Shown: positions 1 to 9,389 of the stretch, piece by piece
Numbering within the stretch: position 1 is the first letter of the stretch
Layout: each line of letters opens with the position of its first letter
From: Pseudaminobacter salicylatoxidans
GTDB taxonomy: Bacteria; Pseudomonadota; Alphaproteobacteria; Rhizobiales; Rhizobiaceae
Assembly (NCBI RefSeq): GCF_003148475.1
Contig: NZ_QGGG01000005.1
Coordinates: forward strand, 246,497-310,496
Direction of reading: 5' to 3'
DNA: 64,000 nt
The notes under the pieces: model-generated
The model's input: the letters and a program-made list of their open reading frames with translations, nothing else
What the model was told of the DNA's origin: nothing
Databases searched by the model: none
Made by a program: the position numbers and the translations under genes

Positions 1-272
<272 letters not shown>

Positions 273-273
<1 letters not shown>

Positions 274-881
274 TGGCTCTCGACCCGTTCTACCCGATAT
301 TCGATCATGTGAGCTGGATCGAACGCCTGGTACCGCTCGGCATCAGGCTCGTCCAGCTTCGCATCAAGGATGAGCCGCAAACGACTCTACGTGCGCAAAT
401 CCGCGCCGCGCGAGAGATCTGCAGCACCCACCACTGCCAGCTTATCGTCAATGACTACTGGAAGCTGGCGCTGGATGAAGGGTGCGACTTCATCCATCTG
501 GGGCAGGAGGACCTCGATGAAGCCGATCTCGACGCCATCCATGCCGGTGGGTTGAAACTCGGTGTGAGCAGCCATGACGAGGCCGAACTCGACCGCGCGC
601 TGCGCGTCGATCCCGCCTATATCGCTCTCGGTCCCGTCTATCCGACGATCCTTAAGAAAATGAAATGGCACCAGCAGGGACTGCCGCGTGTCGGCGAATG
701 GAAGAGCAAGATCGGCGCCATTCCGCTCGTTGGAATCGGTGGCATGAGCGTGGAGCGCGCGCCGGGCGTCTTTGAGGCCGGCGCCGATATCGTTTCGGTG
801 GTGACTGACATCACGCTCAACCGGAATCCCGCCGAACGCGTTCGGGAATGGCTCACGGCAACGCGGGAATTTGCGCGATGA
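273..881 (+). CDS. thiE: Thiamine phosphate synthase
   Basis: ThiE joins HMP pyrophosphate and thiazole phosphate to make thiamine phosphate in the cytoplasm. At 202 residues it has the normal length. Visible family marks are the loop VQLRIKD, the HLGQEDL segment, LGVSSHDE, GPVYPT and the phosphate-binding GIGGM near residue 155. Start chosen at the ATG that overlaps the thiG stop; a GTG one codon earlier is also possible. The stop overlaps the next start (ATGA at 878), which argues for coupled translation of thiE and thiF. Confidence 0.93.
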
Positions 882-1861
882 GCCGCTATGCACGCCAGGA
901 AATCCTCCCGCAGATGGGCCGCGAGCGGCAGGAGAGGTTGCGCAAGTCCCATATTCTGGTCGTCGGGGCCGGAGGGCTGGGCTGTCCTGCCCTGCAATAT
1001 CTGGTCGGCGGGGGCGTTGGCCGGATCACGCTGGTCGATCCCGACAAGGTGGAGCGCGGCAATCTGCACCGGCAGCCGCTTTTCACCGAAGGCGACATCG
1101 GACGGCTGAAAGTCGAGGCCGCCAGGTCGCGCCTTGTCGATCTCAATCCGGATGTCGAAGTCACCGCAATCGCCGCCGCACTCGACCCGACGCTCGCCGC
1201 CGCCCTGATGTCACGGGTCGACCTGGCGCTCGATTGCGCGGATTCCTTCGCTGTCACCTATACCCTCTCCGATAGTTGCAAGGCGCTTGCAAAGCCGCTG
1301 GTTTCGGCATCCGCATTGGGGTTGAGCGGTTATGCGGGTGGCTTCTGCGGCCCGGCCCCTTCGGTGCGCGCCCTGTTTCCAGGTCTGCCGAAAACCACTG
1401 CAACCTGCGCCACGGCCGGCGTTCTGGGGCCTCTTGTTGGCACGCTTGGCGCCATGGAGGCACAAATGGCCATTGCCATATTGGCGGGTATCGAACCTTC
1501 CCCGCTGGGACAACTGGTCTCCATCGACATGGAAACCTTCGGCTTTCGTTCCTTTCGCTTCGACAAGGCGCAGGAGCCAGCCGAAATCCCGTTTCCGTTC
1601 ATCGGCAGGCAGGAGTTGCTGGCGACGGATATTCTCGTTGAACTGAGGCCGATCGAGGAAGCGCCGCGAAGCCTGCGGGCCGATGCCCTGCGCTTGAGCG
1701 TGGACGATTTTCCTGGCTGTTCCACTCGGCTGCCACACGGGCCCCGCGTGGTGCTATGCTGCCGCTCGGGACTTCGCGCCTGGCGGGCCGCCGAAGCGCT
1801 GCGGCCGACCTGGGCAGGTCCGATCGCGTTGATTGCAGCCGGCGAGGATCAGGGTCGCTAG
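878..1861 (+). CDS. thiF: ThiF/MoeB/HesA-type adenylyltransferase with rhodanese-like tail
   Basis: E1-like enzyme that adenylates the C-terminal glycine of a sulfur carrier, here most likely ThiS given its place after thiG and thiE. The N-terminal half has the nucleotide-binding GAGGLGCPAL motif near residue 33 and the NLHRQPLF segment of the family. The last 40 residues (VVLCCRSGLRAWRAAEAL) look like the active-site end of a rhodanese domain, but a full domain is not present. The start ATG overlaps the thiE stop; an in-frame ATG at 848 would overlap thiE by 34 bases and is less likely. MoeB function cannot be excluded. Confidence 0.85.
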   Translation: MSRYARQEILPQMGRERQERLRKSHILVVGAGGLGCPALQYLVGGGVGRITLVDPDKVERGNLHRQPLFTEGDIGRLKVEAARSRLVDLNPDVEVTAIAAALDPTLAAALMSRVDLALDCADSFAVTYTLSDSCKALAKPLVSASALGLSGYAGGFCGPAPSVRALFPGLPKTTATCATAGVLGPLVGTLGAMEAQMAIAILAGIEPSPLGQLVSIDMETFGFRSFRFDKAQEPAEIPFPFIGRQELLATDILVELRPIEEAPRSLRADALRLSVDDFPGCSTRLPHGPRVVLCCRSGLRAWRAAEALRPTWAGPIALIAAGEDQGR

Positions 1862-1943
1862 GCGGCGTCACGCGTCTTCAGCCTCGGTGCCGCCGCATTG
1901 ATCTGCTTGGCATGCGGCTTTCCATTTGGAGAGGATTACGACC

Positions 1944-2243
1944 TTGATTACAACGCGTTACGCTGCCGGGTTTGCCGGGACATTTCTTCTGCTCGCGGCC
2001 GCCGGGTGCCAGAGCGATGCCGATGCCGCCGGCCCGAAGCCGGGCCTTTGTGACCGGCAGGCGGCGGAGGCCCTCGCCGGCAGGGAGCGGATCACCGATG
2101 ATGAAGCCAGGCGTCTGACGGGAGCAACGATGGTGCGCCAGGTCAAGCCGGGCGACCCCGTCACCATGGATTTCCGGCAGGAGCGTGTGACGATCGAAAC
2201 GGACCCGAACACAGGCAAGATCGTCCGCGCGGTATGCGGATAG
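1944..2243 (+). CDS. Putative lipoprotein of the I78 peptidase-inhibitor family
   Basis: Small exported protein of about 99 residues. The N-terminus is a lipoprotein signal (FLLLAAAGC, lipid-modified Cys about residue 22). The rest matches the compact I78 inhibitor pattern: conserved Cys, DDEARRLTGATMVR, PGDPVTMDFRQERVTIETD and a final VCG. These proteins are thought to block subtilisin-like proteases in the envelope. I prefer the TTG at 1944, which has GGAGAGG about nine bases upstream; a TTG at 1926 would overlap that site. It stands alone between the thi operon and the AhpD/ECF41 pair. Confidence 0.72.
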   Translation: MITTRYAAGFAGTFLLLAAAGCQSDADAAGPKPGLCDRQAAEALAGRERITDDEARRLTGATMVRQVKPGDPVTMDFRQERVTIETDPNTGKIVRAVCG

Positions 2244-2332
2244 TCCAGCGGCTGCTTGGCCGCCAGAACGTGATCTTCGCGGGCTGGTTGCCGGTTTGCG
2301 CGAACGACCTTGCCTAAAAAAATGATGGGTGA

Positions 2333-2359
2333 CGTCACATTTGATGACGCCGTATCGTC
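2333..2359 (+). promoter_or_regulatory. Candidate ECF41-type promoter
   Basis: CGTCACA at 2333-2339 and CGTC at 2356-2359 are separated by 16 bases. From memory, ECF41 sigma factors use a -35 close to TGTCACA and a -10 of CGTC with about this spacing, usually in front of the linked oxidoreductase/decarboxylase gene. Here the site sits 31 bases before the GTG start of the AhpD-like gene whose partner is an ECF41 sigma factor. Confidence 0.6.
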
Positions 2360-2390
2360 AAGCAGGTGTCAATGTGAAAAGGAGAAAGCA

Positions 2391-2867
2391 GTGACACCTC
2401 GAATGACCGATTACATCAAGCGCGCCGATGCCGGGTTCAAGCAGCTCTTTGCCTTGGAAGCCGCAATCAAGGCCAGCCCCATTGAGCCGCAGCTTCTGCA
2501 TTTGGTGAAGCTCAGGGCTTCGCAGATCAATGCCTGTGCCTATTGCATTCAGATGCATACCGCCGAGGCACTGGTGGACGGCGAAACACCCCTGCGGCTT
2601 CACATGCTGCCGGCCTGGCGCGAAAGCACACTGTATTCGGAACGCGAGCGGGCCGCGCTGGCCTGGACCGAAGCGCTTACACGCGTTGCCGAAACCGGTG
2701 CGCCGGATGCGGACTGGGTGCTGGTGGAGGAGGCGTTCACGCCCGACGAACGGGCCTGGTTGTCGCTTGCCATCGGCGCCATCAATATCTGGAACCGGGT
2801 GCAGGTTGGCTTTCGGGCACCTCATCCCACCACGCTTCCAGCCCCGCGGCAGGCCAATGCCGCCTGA
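2391..2867 (+). CDS. Carboxymuconolactone decarboxylase / AhpD-like protein
   Basis: A 158-residue all-helical alkylhydroperoxidase-D-like protein. The redox motif CAYCIQMH is at residues 49-56, i.e. the CxxC plus distal His used by AhpD-type peroxidase relays. GTG start chosen because AAAGGAG lies seven bases upstream; an ATG at 2403 is possible. It is the typical target gene (COE type) of ECF41 sigma factors, one of which follows directly with an 11-base overlap. The exact substrate is unknown. Confidence 0.85.
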   Translation: MTPRMTDYIKRADAGFKQLFALEAAIKASPIEPQLLHLVKLRASQINACAYCIQMHTAEALVDGETPLRLHMLPAWRESTLYSERERAALAWTEALTRVAETGAPDADWVLVEEAFTPDERAWLSLAIGAINIWNRVQVGFRAPHPTTLPAPRQANAA

Positions 2868-3714
2868 TCCTGTCACGATCTTCGAGGCGCAGCGGCCCCG
2901 TTTGCTGCGCCTTGGCTATCGGATGCTTGGCTCGCGGGTCGAGGCGGAGGACGTGGTGCAGGAAGTTTGGCTGCGCTGGCAGTCCGCCGATCACTACGAG
3001 ATTACAGAACCCGCTGCCTGGCTCACGCGCGTGACCTCGCGCCTTTGCCTCGACCAGATGAAATCGGCGCGGGCAAGGCGTGAAACCTATCCCGGGACCT
3101 GGCTGCCCGAACCGCTGATCGAAGAAGACGACGACACCCTTCGGCAGGATAATCTCACGCTGACCCTGATGTTGGCCCTGGAGCGTTTGTCGCCCCTCGA
3201 GCGGGTCACCTTCCTGCTGCACGATGTCTTCGGTCAGCCTTTGGACGAAGTTGCCAGGACTATTGACCGAACCTCCGCTGCCACGAGGCAACTCGCCAGT
3301 CGCGCCCGGGCTCATGTACGCCTTGATCAGCCGCGCTATACCGTTCCCAGAGACGCGGCCAGGGCACTTACACGCGCCTTTTTTGACGCATGCCGGTCAG
3401 GAGATGCGAGCACGCTCTCCATCCTGCTCGCCGAAGGCGCCAACCTGCGCTCGGATGGTGGCGGCAAGGTATTTTCCTTCCCCAATGTCATTCAGGGACG
3501 CGGTCGGCTTATCCGTCTCTTCCAAAGTCTTTCCCGCAAACACGGTGCGCAAATGGAATATCTGGAGCCTGTCACCATCGATGGACTTCCGGGATTTATC
3601 AGCCGCATCGACGGTCCGCCCCAGACCACGGCGCTGGAGATCGTCGACGGCCGCATCGCCGTCATCTACATTACCCGGAATCCGGACAAGCTGGTTGGTT
3701 TGGGGCTCCATTGA
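2857..3714 (+). CDS. ECF41-family RNA polymerase sigma factor with SnoaL-like C-terminal domain
   Basis: A 285-residue extracytoplasmic-function sigma factor. Region 2 (RLGYRMLGSRVEAEDVVQEV) starts near residue 13, region 4 (LSPLERVTFLLHDVFGQPL) near residue 110. Two hallmarks of group ECF41 are present: the WLPEP motif in the linker (about residue 85) and DGGGK in the fused SnoaL-like domain (about residue 200). In this group the C-terminal domain, rather than a separate anti-sigma factor, controls activity; no anti-sigma gene is seen here. ATG at 2857 overlaps the end of the AhpD-like gene, matching co-transcription. Confidence 0.9.
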   Translation: MPPDPVTIFEAQRPRLLRLGYRMLGSRVEAEDVVQEVWLRWQSADHYEITEPAAWLTRVTSRLCLDQMKSARARRETYPGTWLPEPLIEEDDDTLRQDNLTLTLMLALERLSPLERVTFLLHDVFGQPLDEVARTIDRTSAATRQLASRARAHVRLDQPRYTVPRDAARALTRAFFDACRSGDASTLSILLAEGANLRSDGGGKVFSFPNVIQGRGRLIRLFQSLSRKHGAQMEYLEPVTIDGLPGFISRIDGPPQTTALEIVDGRIAVIYITRNPDKLVGLGLH

Positions 3715-4221
3715 GCTGACAGACCGGGCGCAATTGTCCGGGCCTTATCTTCCCCGTTCAGATAGCCGTCACGCAGATCACGACAGGATAATAGAACACT
3801 CAGAGGGGGGTAGGTCTGGCCAATCCCTGTATCGAGCCTGCGCCAGGCATGCGGCTGGCTCGATGTCCAGGATTCCTCGGCATGACGATTGGCGTGAGAG
3901 CGGACTGGTAGAAACGGCAGAGGTGGGCAACAATGCGCGGTTTTCGTGCGGCTGTAGCGCTTCGGTAAATCAGCCATGACAAGTGCGCGCACAGCCGAGA
4001 TGGCTCATGGTCGAGTAAGCAACAAGCGCTTCACGTCGTTCTGTCCAGGGCCATCACTGCGCCGCCGGCAGTCGTCAACAGGCCGATCCAGCCTATGATA
4101 TGAGCGAGTTCCAGCCCGTTTGCGAGCGAATGGGCGCAATTGCCCGCCAAGCGGCCTGCAATTGCGCGCCGCGACGGTCATGCGGTGCGGATCCGGTGAA
4201 GATGAAGATCGGCTGCACTGG
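3715..4221. other. Intergenic stretch, possible membrane-protein debris
   Basis: No convincing gene. On the minus strand, about 4031-4180, a frame without ATG reads LAHIIGWIGLLTTAGG, which resembles a terminal membrane helix and loosely recalls the end of the neighbouring protein (AVIGWTLSLLAVAGF). It may be a relic of a duplicated gene. The rest of the stretch shows nothing recognisable. Confidence 0.3.
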
Positions 4222-5949
4222 CTATCTCGATTTCACGAGGCCTGAGAACCCTGCGACCGCCAACAGGCTCAAGGTCCAGCCTATAACCGCCTGGAAGTAG
4301 TAGTAATTCAAGGTAAGCGTCCCGTTGGGCTTGGACGGGTCGGGTCGCCAATATTGCTTCTGGCCAATCTCGATAACCGGTAAGAGTGCATCGAGGGAGT
4401 ACATCCACGGATTGAATTCGGGATAGCTCGAAGCTTCAAGCTGGTTCAGGAAACAGGAGAGCTGGGTCTGCCCGGCCAGCGCGCGCCCGGCCATGACCTG
4501 CCCGATCGAAGGCATGTAGCGGTTTTCGCTCTGTTCGAGCCTGCACATCGTCCATTCAGGCGATCGCAGGACGACGGGGCTGTTGGGCTTCAGCGCGCTG
4601 CTATACTGGGCGAAGCCGAACACAGCAACGCCGATGCCCCAGAACAGCGCCAGCCAGATCAGCGCCAGGAGGGGCTGGCGGCCATAGCGGAGGGTCACTG
4701 CCAGGATGCCGTCCGCGAGTGCCAGGGCAAACCGTAGGACGAGGTTCTTCGCCCGTGCGCGCCTTGCGCGCCGCTGCAGCCTTTCCTTGGTGATGAGAAC
4801 GGCGCGGGCATCCTCGTTGTGGCCCATCTCGTGCAGCACGGTCGAAAGCTGCTCGTAAGGCTGCGGCCAGAAATCTTCTTCCCAGCGCTCGGGCACCTGG
4901 CGAGACAGCCAGTCCAGCCGGCTTGCCGCATCGACCGGCCCGCCGATGAAGGCCCCGTATCGGCATCGGTTGAGCAGGAGGTCACCTTTCTGTGGCCAGC
5001 AGGCTCGTTCGTCGTCTATCGCGCCGATTTCCGTGGCCGTCAGATCGAGCGTGCCTCTGACCGACGCCCCCCGGCACAGGAGAAAGGCGCCGATGATACG
5101 CGAGCGATTAAGCCTCAGCGCATAGCTGCCGGGCTCGGAAAGCGTTGCCGATGTGAGGTCGACGTCCCCACCGAAATGCGCGCCCCGCATTCGGATCTCA
5201 CCCTCCACGGTGGCCCCCCTCAGGGCCAGGTCGCCGCGCGCCGCGATGCCATCGCTGTCCAGGGCAACACCGCCGGGACGCTCGATCCGCGCACCAACTG
5301 CATTGACGTCGGCGCCGAGGCGCGCCGCCGAGAGATTGACGCCACCGCGTATTTCGGCGCCCCGCAACAGGATGCCGCCATTGGCCTCCAGGCCATCGGC
5401 AGTGATCGCAATGCCGTCCGGCGCGGTAATCGTTGCGCCATCCGCCTCGATATTCCCGCCCAGTCGCGCCCCGGAAAGCCGGATTTCGCCGGTCACGGTC
5501 GCTCCGCGGACGGAAAGACCGCCGCGTGCTTCGATCCTGTCGGCTTGCAAGCCCGGCAAAGCAGAGCCATCGAGAAACAAATTGTCGATGATGGCTGAAC
5601 GGAGCACGGGGGAGGAGTCGAACAAGCAGTCCTTGAGACGGATGTCGCGGGGTATGCGGCAGCCTTCGAGGTCGAGGATGCCCGTGACCCGGGCGCCGCT
5701 GACGCTCAACCCCTTCTCATGCATGGGAAAGGAGCTGTCATTGCTCAGGATGAGAAAGCGCAACAGCCCCGCGCGAACCGTTCGTGCAGGGTCATCCCAG
5801 GCCGGGCGCAAGCCGTCGCCAAGCCTTTCAAAGGCTCCCGACCTCAGATTGGCGACTATTTTCATCTCGGCCGCGTTGAGGGGGTGGAAGTCGTCCAGGC
5901 CGGTCATCGCGGCAAGCACAGGGTGGGCATCGGGGGCGTAGCTGTTCAT
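4222..5949 (-). CDS. Beta-solenoid protein with C-terminal membrane helices, function unknown
   Basis: 575 residues. Residues about 80-320 are built of short repeats such as LSVRGATVTGEIRLSGARLG and LLRGAEIRGGVNLSAARLG, in which every fifth or sixth position is small or hydrophobic; this is the pattern of a right-handed beta-solenoid resembling pentapeptide-repeat proteins. A basic stretch (LQRRARRARAKN) is followed by a membrane helix (PLLALIWLALFWGIGVAVFG) near residue 430 and a second one near the end (AVIGWTLSLLAVAGF). No signal peptide, so the solenoid is probably cytoplasmic and anchored by the C-terminus. Some databases call similar proteins membrane-associated oxidoreductases, but I see no redox motif. 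No operon partner. Confidence 0.7.
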   Translation of the reverse strand: MNSYAPDAHPVLAAMTGLDDFHPLNAAEMKIVANLRSGAFERLGDGLRPAWDDPARTVRAGLLRFLILSNDSSFPMHEKGLSVSGARVTGILDLEGCRIPRDIRLKDCLFDSSPVLRSAIIDNLFLDGSALPGLQADRIEARGGLSVRGATVTGEIRLSGARLGGNIEADGATITAPDGIAITADGLEANGGILLRGAEIRGGVNLSAARLGADVNAVGARIERPGGVALDSDGIAARGDLALRGATVEGEIRMRGAHFGGDVDLTSATLSEPGSYALRLNRSRIIGAFLLCRGASVRGTLDLTATEIGAIDDERACWPQKGDLLLNRCRYGAFIGGPVDAASRLDWLSRQVPERWEEDFWPQPYEQLSTVLHEMGHNEDARAVLITKERLQRRARRARAKNLVLRFALALADGILAVTLRYGRQPLLALIWLALFWGIGVAVFGFAQYSSALKPNSPVVLRSPEWTMCRLEQSENRYMPSIGQVMAGRALAGQTQLSCFLNQLEASSYPEFNPWMYSLDALLPVIEIGQKQYWRPDPSKPNGTLTLNYYYFQAVIGWTLSLLAVAGFSGLVKSR

Positions 5950-6410
5950 GCGGCCGCTATCCGTTTGGTCCCAGCCGGGCTTTGTCGCCGCGATAGGGGT
6001 TCCTTGTGCGCGCTCAGGTCAACCATCCGGGTGTAGAAGGCAATGAGAATGAGATCGCTCACGGTTGCTCCTTTCGCCCTTGCAGGTGAGTGGCACTGAA
6101 CCGACCTGAGACAGTTCGCCGGAATAAGAGCGGTCTGTCGTATTATTTTGCACCACTTGAGCGAACTGCAAAGCCTGCTCGCGCTTTTGCCGGAAAAATA
6201 GGACGGAGTGCATAATTTTGGAATTTTAAGCTAATCCCGCTGGCGCTTCGGCGCGCTAAAAACATGAAAACATAGCGCTTTACTCATCGCCGCCCGAAAA
6301 GCGTGCGATTCATTGAATTGTTGTCCGCGCAGGATTTTGTCCGGGATATTTCAGATCCGCCGGGATTTTCATGACGTGCGCGCAAAGCTTCGACGCAAGG
6401 GAGGCAAGTC
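5950..6410. other. Divergent intergenic region upstream of abgT
   Basis: 461 bases between two divergent starts, lower in GC than its surroundings around 6200-6300. It must hold the promoters of both neighbours. A ribosome-binding AAGGGAGG lies before the abgT ATG. I see no gene, hairpin or clear operator. Confidence 0.4.
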
Positions 6411-7961
6411 ATGTCCACCTCGAATGCCGCGCCAAAAACGACGATGCAAAGGTTTCTCGACGGGATCGAGCGCGTCGGGAACATGGTCCCTCACCCGGTC
6501 GTCATCTTCCTCATCCTCATTGCCATCGTCATCGTTCTGTCGGCGTTGCTGGGAGCGTTCGGCGCGACGGTCACCTTCGAGCGCATCAATCCCGAAACGC
6601 ATGCGATCGAACAGGCAAGCGCGTCCATCCGAAGCCTGCTGGACGCCGATGGCATCCGCTTCATGTATGAATCGTTCGTCCCGAATTTCATGAGCTTCAC
6701 CGCCGTCGGCCTCATGATCGCCGCCATGATCGGCGCCGGCGTGGCCGAGGAATCGGGACTGGTCACCGCGCTCATCCACAAGCTGGTGCATGTGTCGCCA
6801 CGCTGGGCACTGACCTACATCCTGTCCTTCGTCGGCATCATCGCCAGCGTTGCCGCAGATGCGGGCTATCTGGTGCTGATCCCGCTCGCCGGCGTCGCTT
6901 ACATGGCGGTCGGGCGCCATCCGCTCGCCGGCCTCGCCCTCGGCTTCGCCGCCGTGGCCGGCGCCTTCACGGTCAATATGCTGATAAAGCCGCTCGACGC
7001 CGTGCTGGTCGAATTCACCAATGACGCCGCCGCGCTCGTCGACCCCAACAGGTCGATCGGACTGGCGTCGAACATCTGGTTTTCCGCCGTATCGGTGCTG
7101 TTTCTGACGGTGATCATCGCGTTCATCACCGATCGCATGATCGAGCCGCGCCTGGGCGCCTATGATCCGAAACTGGCCGCCGAGGGCACCACCACCGGGC
7201 CGGGGACCACGCTCTCCGACACCGAGACGCGCGGGCTGAGATTCGCCCTGTTCGGCCTGATCGGGCTGGTCGTTGTATTCTGCCTGCTGACACTTCCGTC
7301 GTGGGGGCCGCTGCGCAATCCCGACACGGGCGAACTCATCGGCAACTCGCCGTTCATGAACGGTCTCATCGCGCTGATCATGCTGATGTTCCTGGTCACC
7401 GGCTGGGCATACGGCATCGGCGCCGGTACCGTGCGCACCCTGAGCGACGTGATCGCAGCGATCGAGAAATCGATCCGGAACATGGGCAACACCATCTTCC
7501 TCTTCTTCGTTCTCAGTCAGTTCGTCGCCTACTTCACCTACACCAACATCGGCACGGTGATGGCGCTCAGCCTGTCGGGTGTCCTGCAGTCGGCCAATGT
7601 CGGCCCGCTGCCCTTGCTGATCGGCTTCATCGTCGTCGTCGCCATCATCGACCTGCTGCTGACGGGCGCGATCGCCAAATGGGCGATCTTCGCGCCGGTG
7701 TTCGTGCCCTTGCTGATGAAGCTGGGCGTGGAGCCCGAAGCCGTGCTGGCGGCCTATCGCGTGGGCGATTCGCCGATGAACGCGATCACCCCGCTCAATG
7801 CCTATTTCGCACTCGTCGTCGGCTTTGCGCAGAAATACGACAAATCGGCCGGCGTCGGCACGCTGGTCTCGCTGATGCTGCCCTACGTGGTGTGGATATT
7901 CGTGCTGTGGACCGCCTTGTTCGCCGTCTGGAAGGCCCTCGGTCTGCCATGGGGGCTGTGA
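6411..7961 (+). CDS. abgT: AbgT-family transporter
   Basis: 516-residue integral membrane protein of the p-aminobenzoyl-glutamate transporter family (AbgT/MtrF). It starts with the family's short cytoplasmic lead (FLDGIERVGNMVPHPVVIF) and has about eleven hydrophobic helices and re-entrant segments. Conserved stretches include ADAGYLVLIPL, VNMLIKPLDA and the C-terminal GDSPMNAITPLNAYFAL. Members import aminobenzoyl-glutamate or export sulfonamides. The next gene, an M20 peptidase 52 bases downstream in the same direction, suggests uptake of a peptide-like substrate followed by hydrolysis. Start supported by GGGAGG ten bases upstream. Confidence 0.9.
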   Translation: MSTSNAAPKTTMQRFLDGIERVGNMVPHPVVIFLILIAIVIVLSALLGAFGATVTFERINPETHAIEQASASIRSLLDADGIRFMYESFVPNFMSFTAVGLMIAAMIGAGVAEESGLVTALIHKLVHVSPRWALTYILSFVGIIASVAADAGYLVLIPLAGVAYMAVGRHPLAGLALGFAAVAGAFTVNMLIKPLDAVLVEFTNDAAALVDPNRSIGLASNIWFSAVSVLFLTVIIAFITDRMIEPRLGAYDPKLAAEGTTTGPGTTLSDTETRGLRFALFGLIGLVVVFCLLTLPSWGPLRNPDTGELIGNSPFMNGLIALIMLMFLVTGWAYGIGAGTVRTLSDVIAAIEKSIRNMGNTIFLFFVLSQFVAYFTYTNIGTVMALSLSGVLQSANVGPLPLLIGFIVVVAIIDLLLTGAIAKWAIFAPVFVPLLMKLGVEPEAVLAAYRVGDSPMNAITPLNAYFALVVGFAQKYDKSAGVGTLVSLMLPYVVWIFVLWTALFAVWKALGLPWGL

Positions 7962-8013
7962 CGATCGCCGGCTAGCCCGAAACCAAGCAACAATCAAACG
8001 ATCGGATGAGGTC

Positions 8014-9216
8014 ATGAGCAACACTTCGCAACATCTCGATGTCGCTGCCGCCGAAGAGCATCTGATGCGGTTCCTTTCGGTCGAAGGCGTGACCGGCCAT
8101 GAAGCCAATATCGCGGCGGCGGTCAGCGACGCCCTGCAAAAGGTCGGAGTGCCGGCTTCTGCAATTCGCTTCGATGACGCCAACAAGCGCATTCCGCTGC
8201 CGACCGAGACCGGCAATCTCATTGTTGACATCCCCGGCACGCGGCCGGGACCGCGCCTCCTGTTCTCGACCCATCTCGATACGGTGCCGCTCTGCGCCGG
8301 AGCCAGACCGCGGCGCGAGGGTGATCGTATCGTTTCGGACGGCACCACCGCCCTTGGCGGCGATGCCCGCACCGGCGTCGCGGTTCTCGTCGTCGTTGCC
8401 GAGACGCTGATCAAGCACAAGCTTCCGCATCCGCCGATCACCCTGTTGTTCACCGTCCGCGAAGAAAGCGGCCTGCATGGCGCCCGCGAGTTGAATCTGG
8501 CTGAACTTGGCGGGCCTGTCATGTGCATCAATGTGGATGGCCAGTCCGCCTCGGACCTGATCATCGGCGCGGTCGGGCAGGAAAACTGGGAAGTCGAGAT
8601 CAGGGGCCGCGCGTCGCATGCCGGTGTTGCGCCCGACAAGGGTATCTCGGCGACGATGGTTGGCGCCATGGGGCTTGTCGAGGCAAAGCGCGCGGGCTGG
8701 TTCGGCAAGGTCGTCAAGGACGATGGCCGCGGCACCAGCAATGTCGGCATATTCGGCGGAAAAGACGGCAAGCCGGCCGGCGATGCCACCAATGTCGTCA
8801 CCGACTATGCCTTCATCAGGGGCGAGGCGCGCAGCCCTGAAGCCGCCTTCGCAAAGCAGATCGCCGAAGGCTACAAGGAGGCCTTCGGCAAGGCCAAGGC
8901 TGCCGTTGTCGATCACGAAGGCGACACGGCCGAAGTGAGTTTCAGCTACGCGACGTCTTATCCGCCCTTCAGGCTGGACGAAGACAGCGCCGTTGTAGGG
9001 CGTGCCACCAGAGCGCTCAAGGCGCTGGGCATCGAGCCGAACCTGCTGTTTTCCAATGGCGGTCTGGATGCCAACTGGCTCGACAAACATGGCATCCCGA
9101 CAATCACCATCGGTGCCGGCCAGGCCGAGATCCACACCATCAAGGAATATGTGAACCTTCCGGAGTTTGAGAAAGGATGTCGTATCGGGGTGCTGATGGC
9201 GACACTCGAAGACTGA
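8014..9216 (+). CDS. M20-family metallopeptidase (PepT-like)
   Basis: 400 residues, normal for M20 di/tripeptidases. The metal and catalytic motifs are visible in order: STHLDTVP near residue 88, LGGDARTGVAV, the catalytic pair in TVREESGLHG, the NVDG segment, the dimerisation-domain HAGVAPDKG, and a late His in AEIHTIKEY. Cytoplasmic, no signal peptide. It follows the AbgT transporter closely, so it may cleave aminobenzoyl-glutamate or a related amide; the sequence is nearer to peptidase T than to AbgB, so substrate is open. GAGG lies just before the ATG. Confidence 0.88.
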   Translation: MSNTSQHLDVAAAEEHLMRFLSVEGVTGHEANIAAAVSDALQKVGVPASAIRFDDANKRIPLPTETGNLIVDIPGTRPGPRLLFSTHLDTVPLCAGARPRREGDRIVSDGTTALGGDARTGVAVLVVVAETLIKHKLPHPPITLLFTVREESGLHGARELNLAELGGPVMCINVDGQSASDLIIGAVGQENWEVEIRGRASHAGVAPDKGISATMVGAMGLVEAKRAGWFGKVVKDDGRGTSNVGIFGGKDGKPAGDATNVVTDYAFIRGEARSPEAAFAKQIAEGYKEAFGKAKAAVVDHEGDTAEVSFSYATSYPPFRLDEDSAVVGRATRALKALGIEPNLLFSNGGLDANWLDKHGIPTITIGAGQAEIHTIKEYVNLPEFEKGCRIGVLMATLED

Positions 9217-9389
9217 CAGATCGAGGGGTCGCGCATGCGACCTCCGCTCCAGCCGTCATGGCGGCTTGCCTGACGCCGCTGATGAACTCTCAGGTGACCG
9301 AAAAAAGCTCGGAGGTGCCGGCGCTGCGACAGGGACCTGCATCAGAGGGAATCGACGGCCGTGTGATGACCCGATGAGGAACTGAGCGA

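Noticed and set aside
4031..4180. Small membrane protein on the minus strand
   Set aside because: No ATG or ribosome site after the upstream stop; kept only as possible debris.
6369..8801. Very long open frame (about 810 codons) on the minus strand opposite abgT and the M20 gene
   Set aside because: Both plus-strand genes have full family motifs, and high third-position GC leaves the opposite strand free of stops. The product is low-complexity His/Arg/Asp-rich with no motif.
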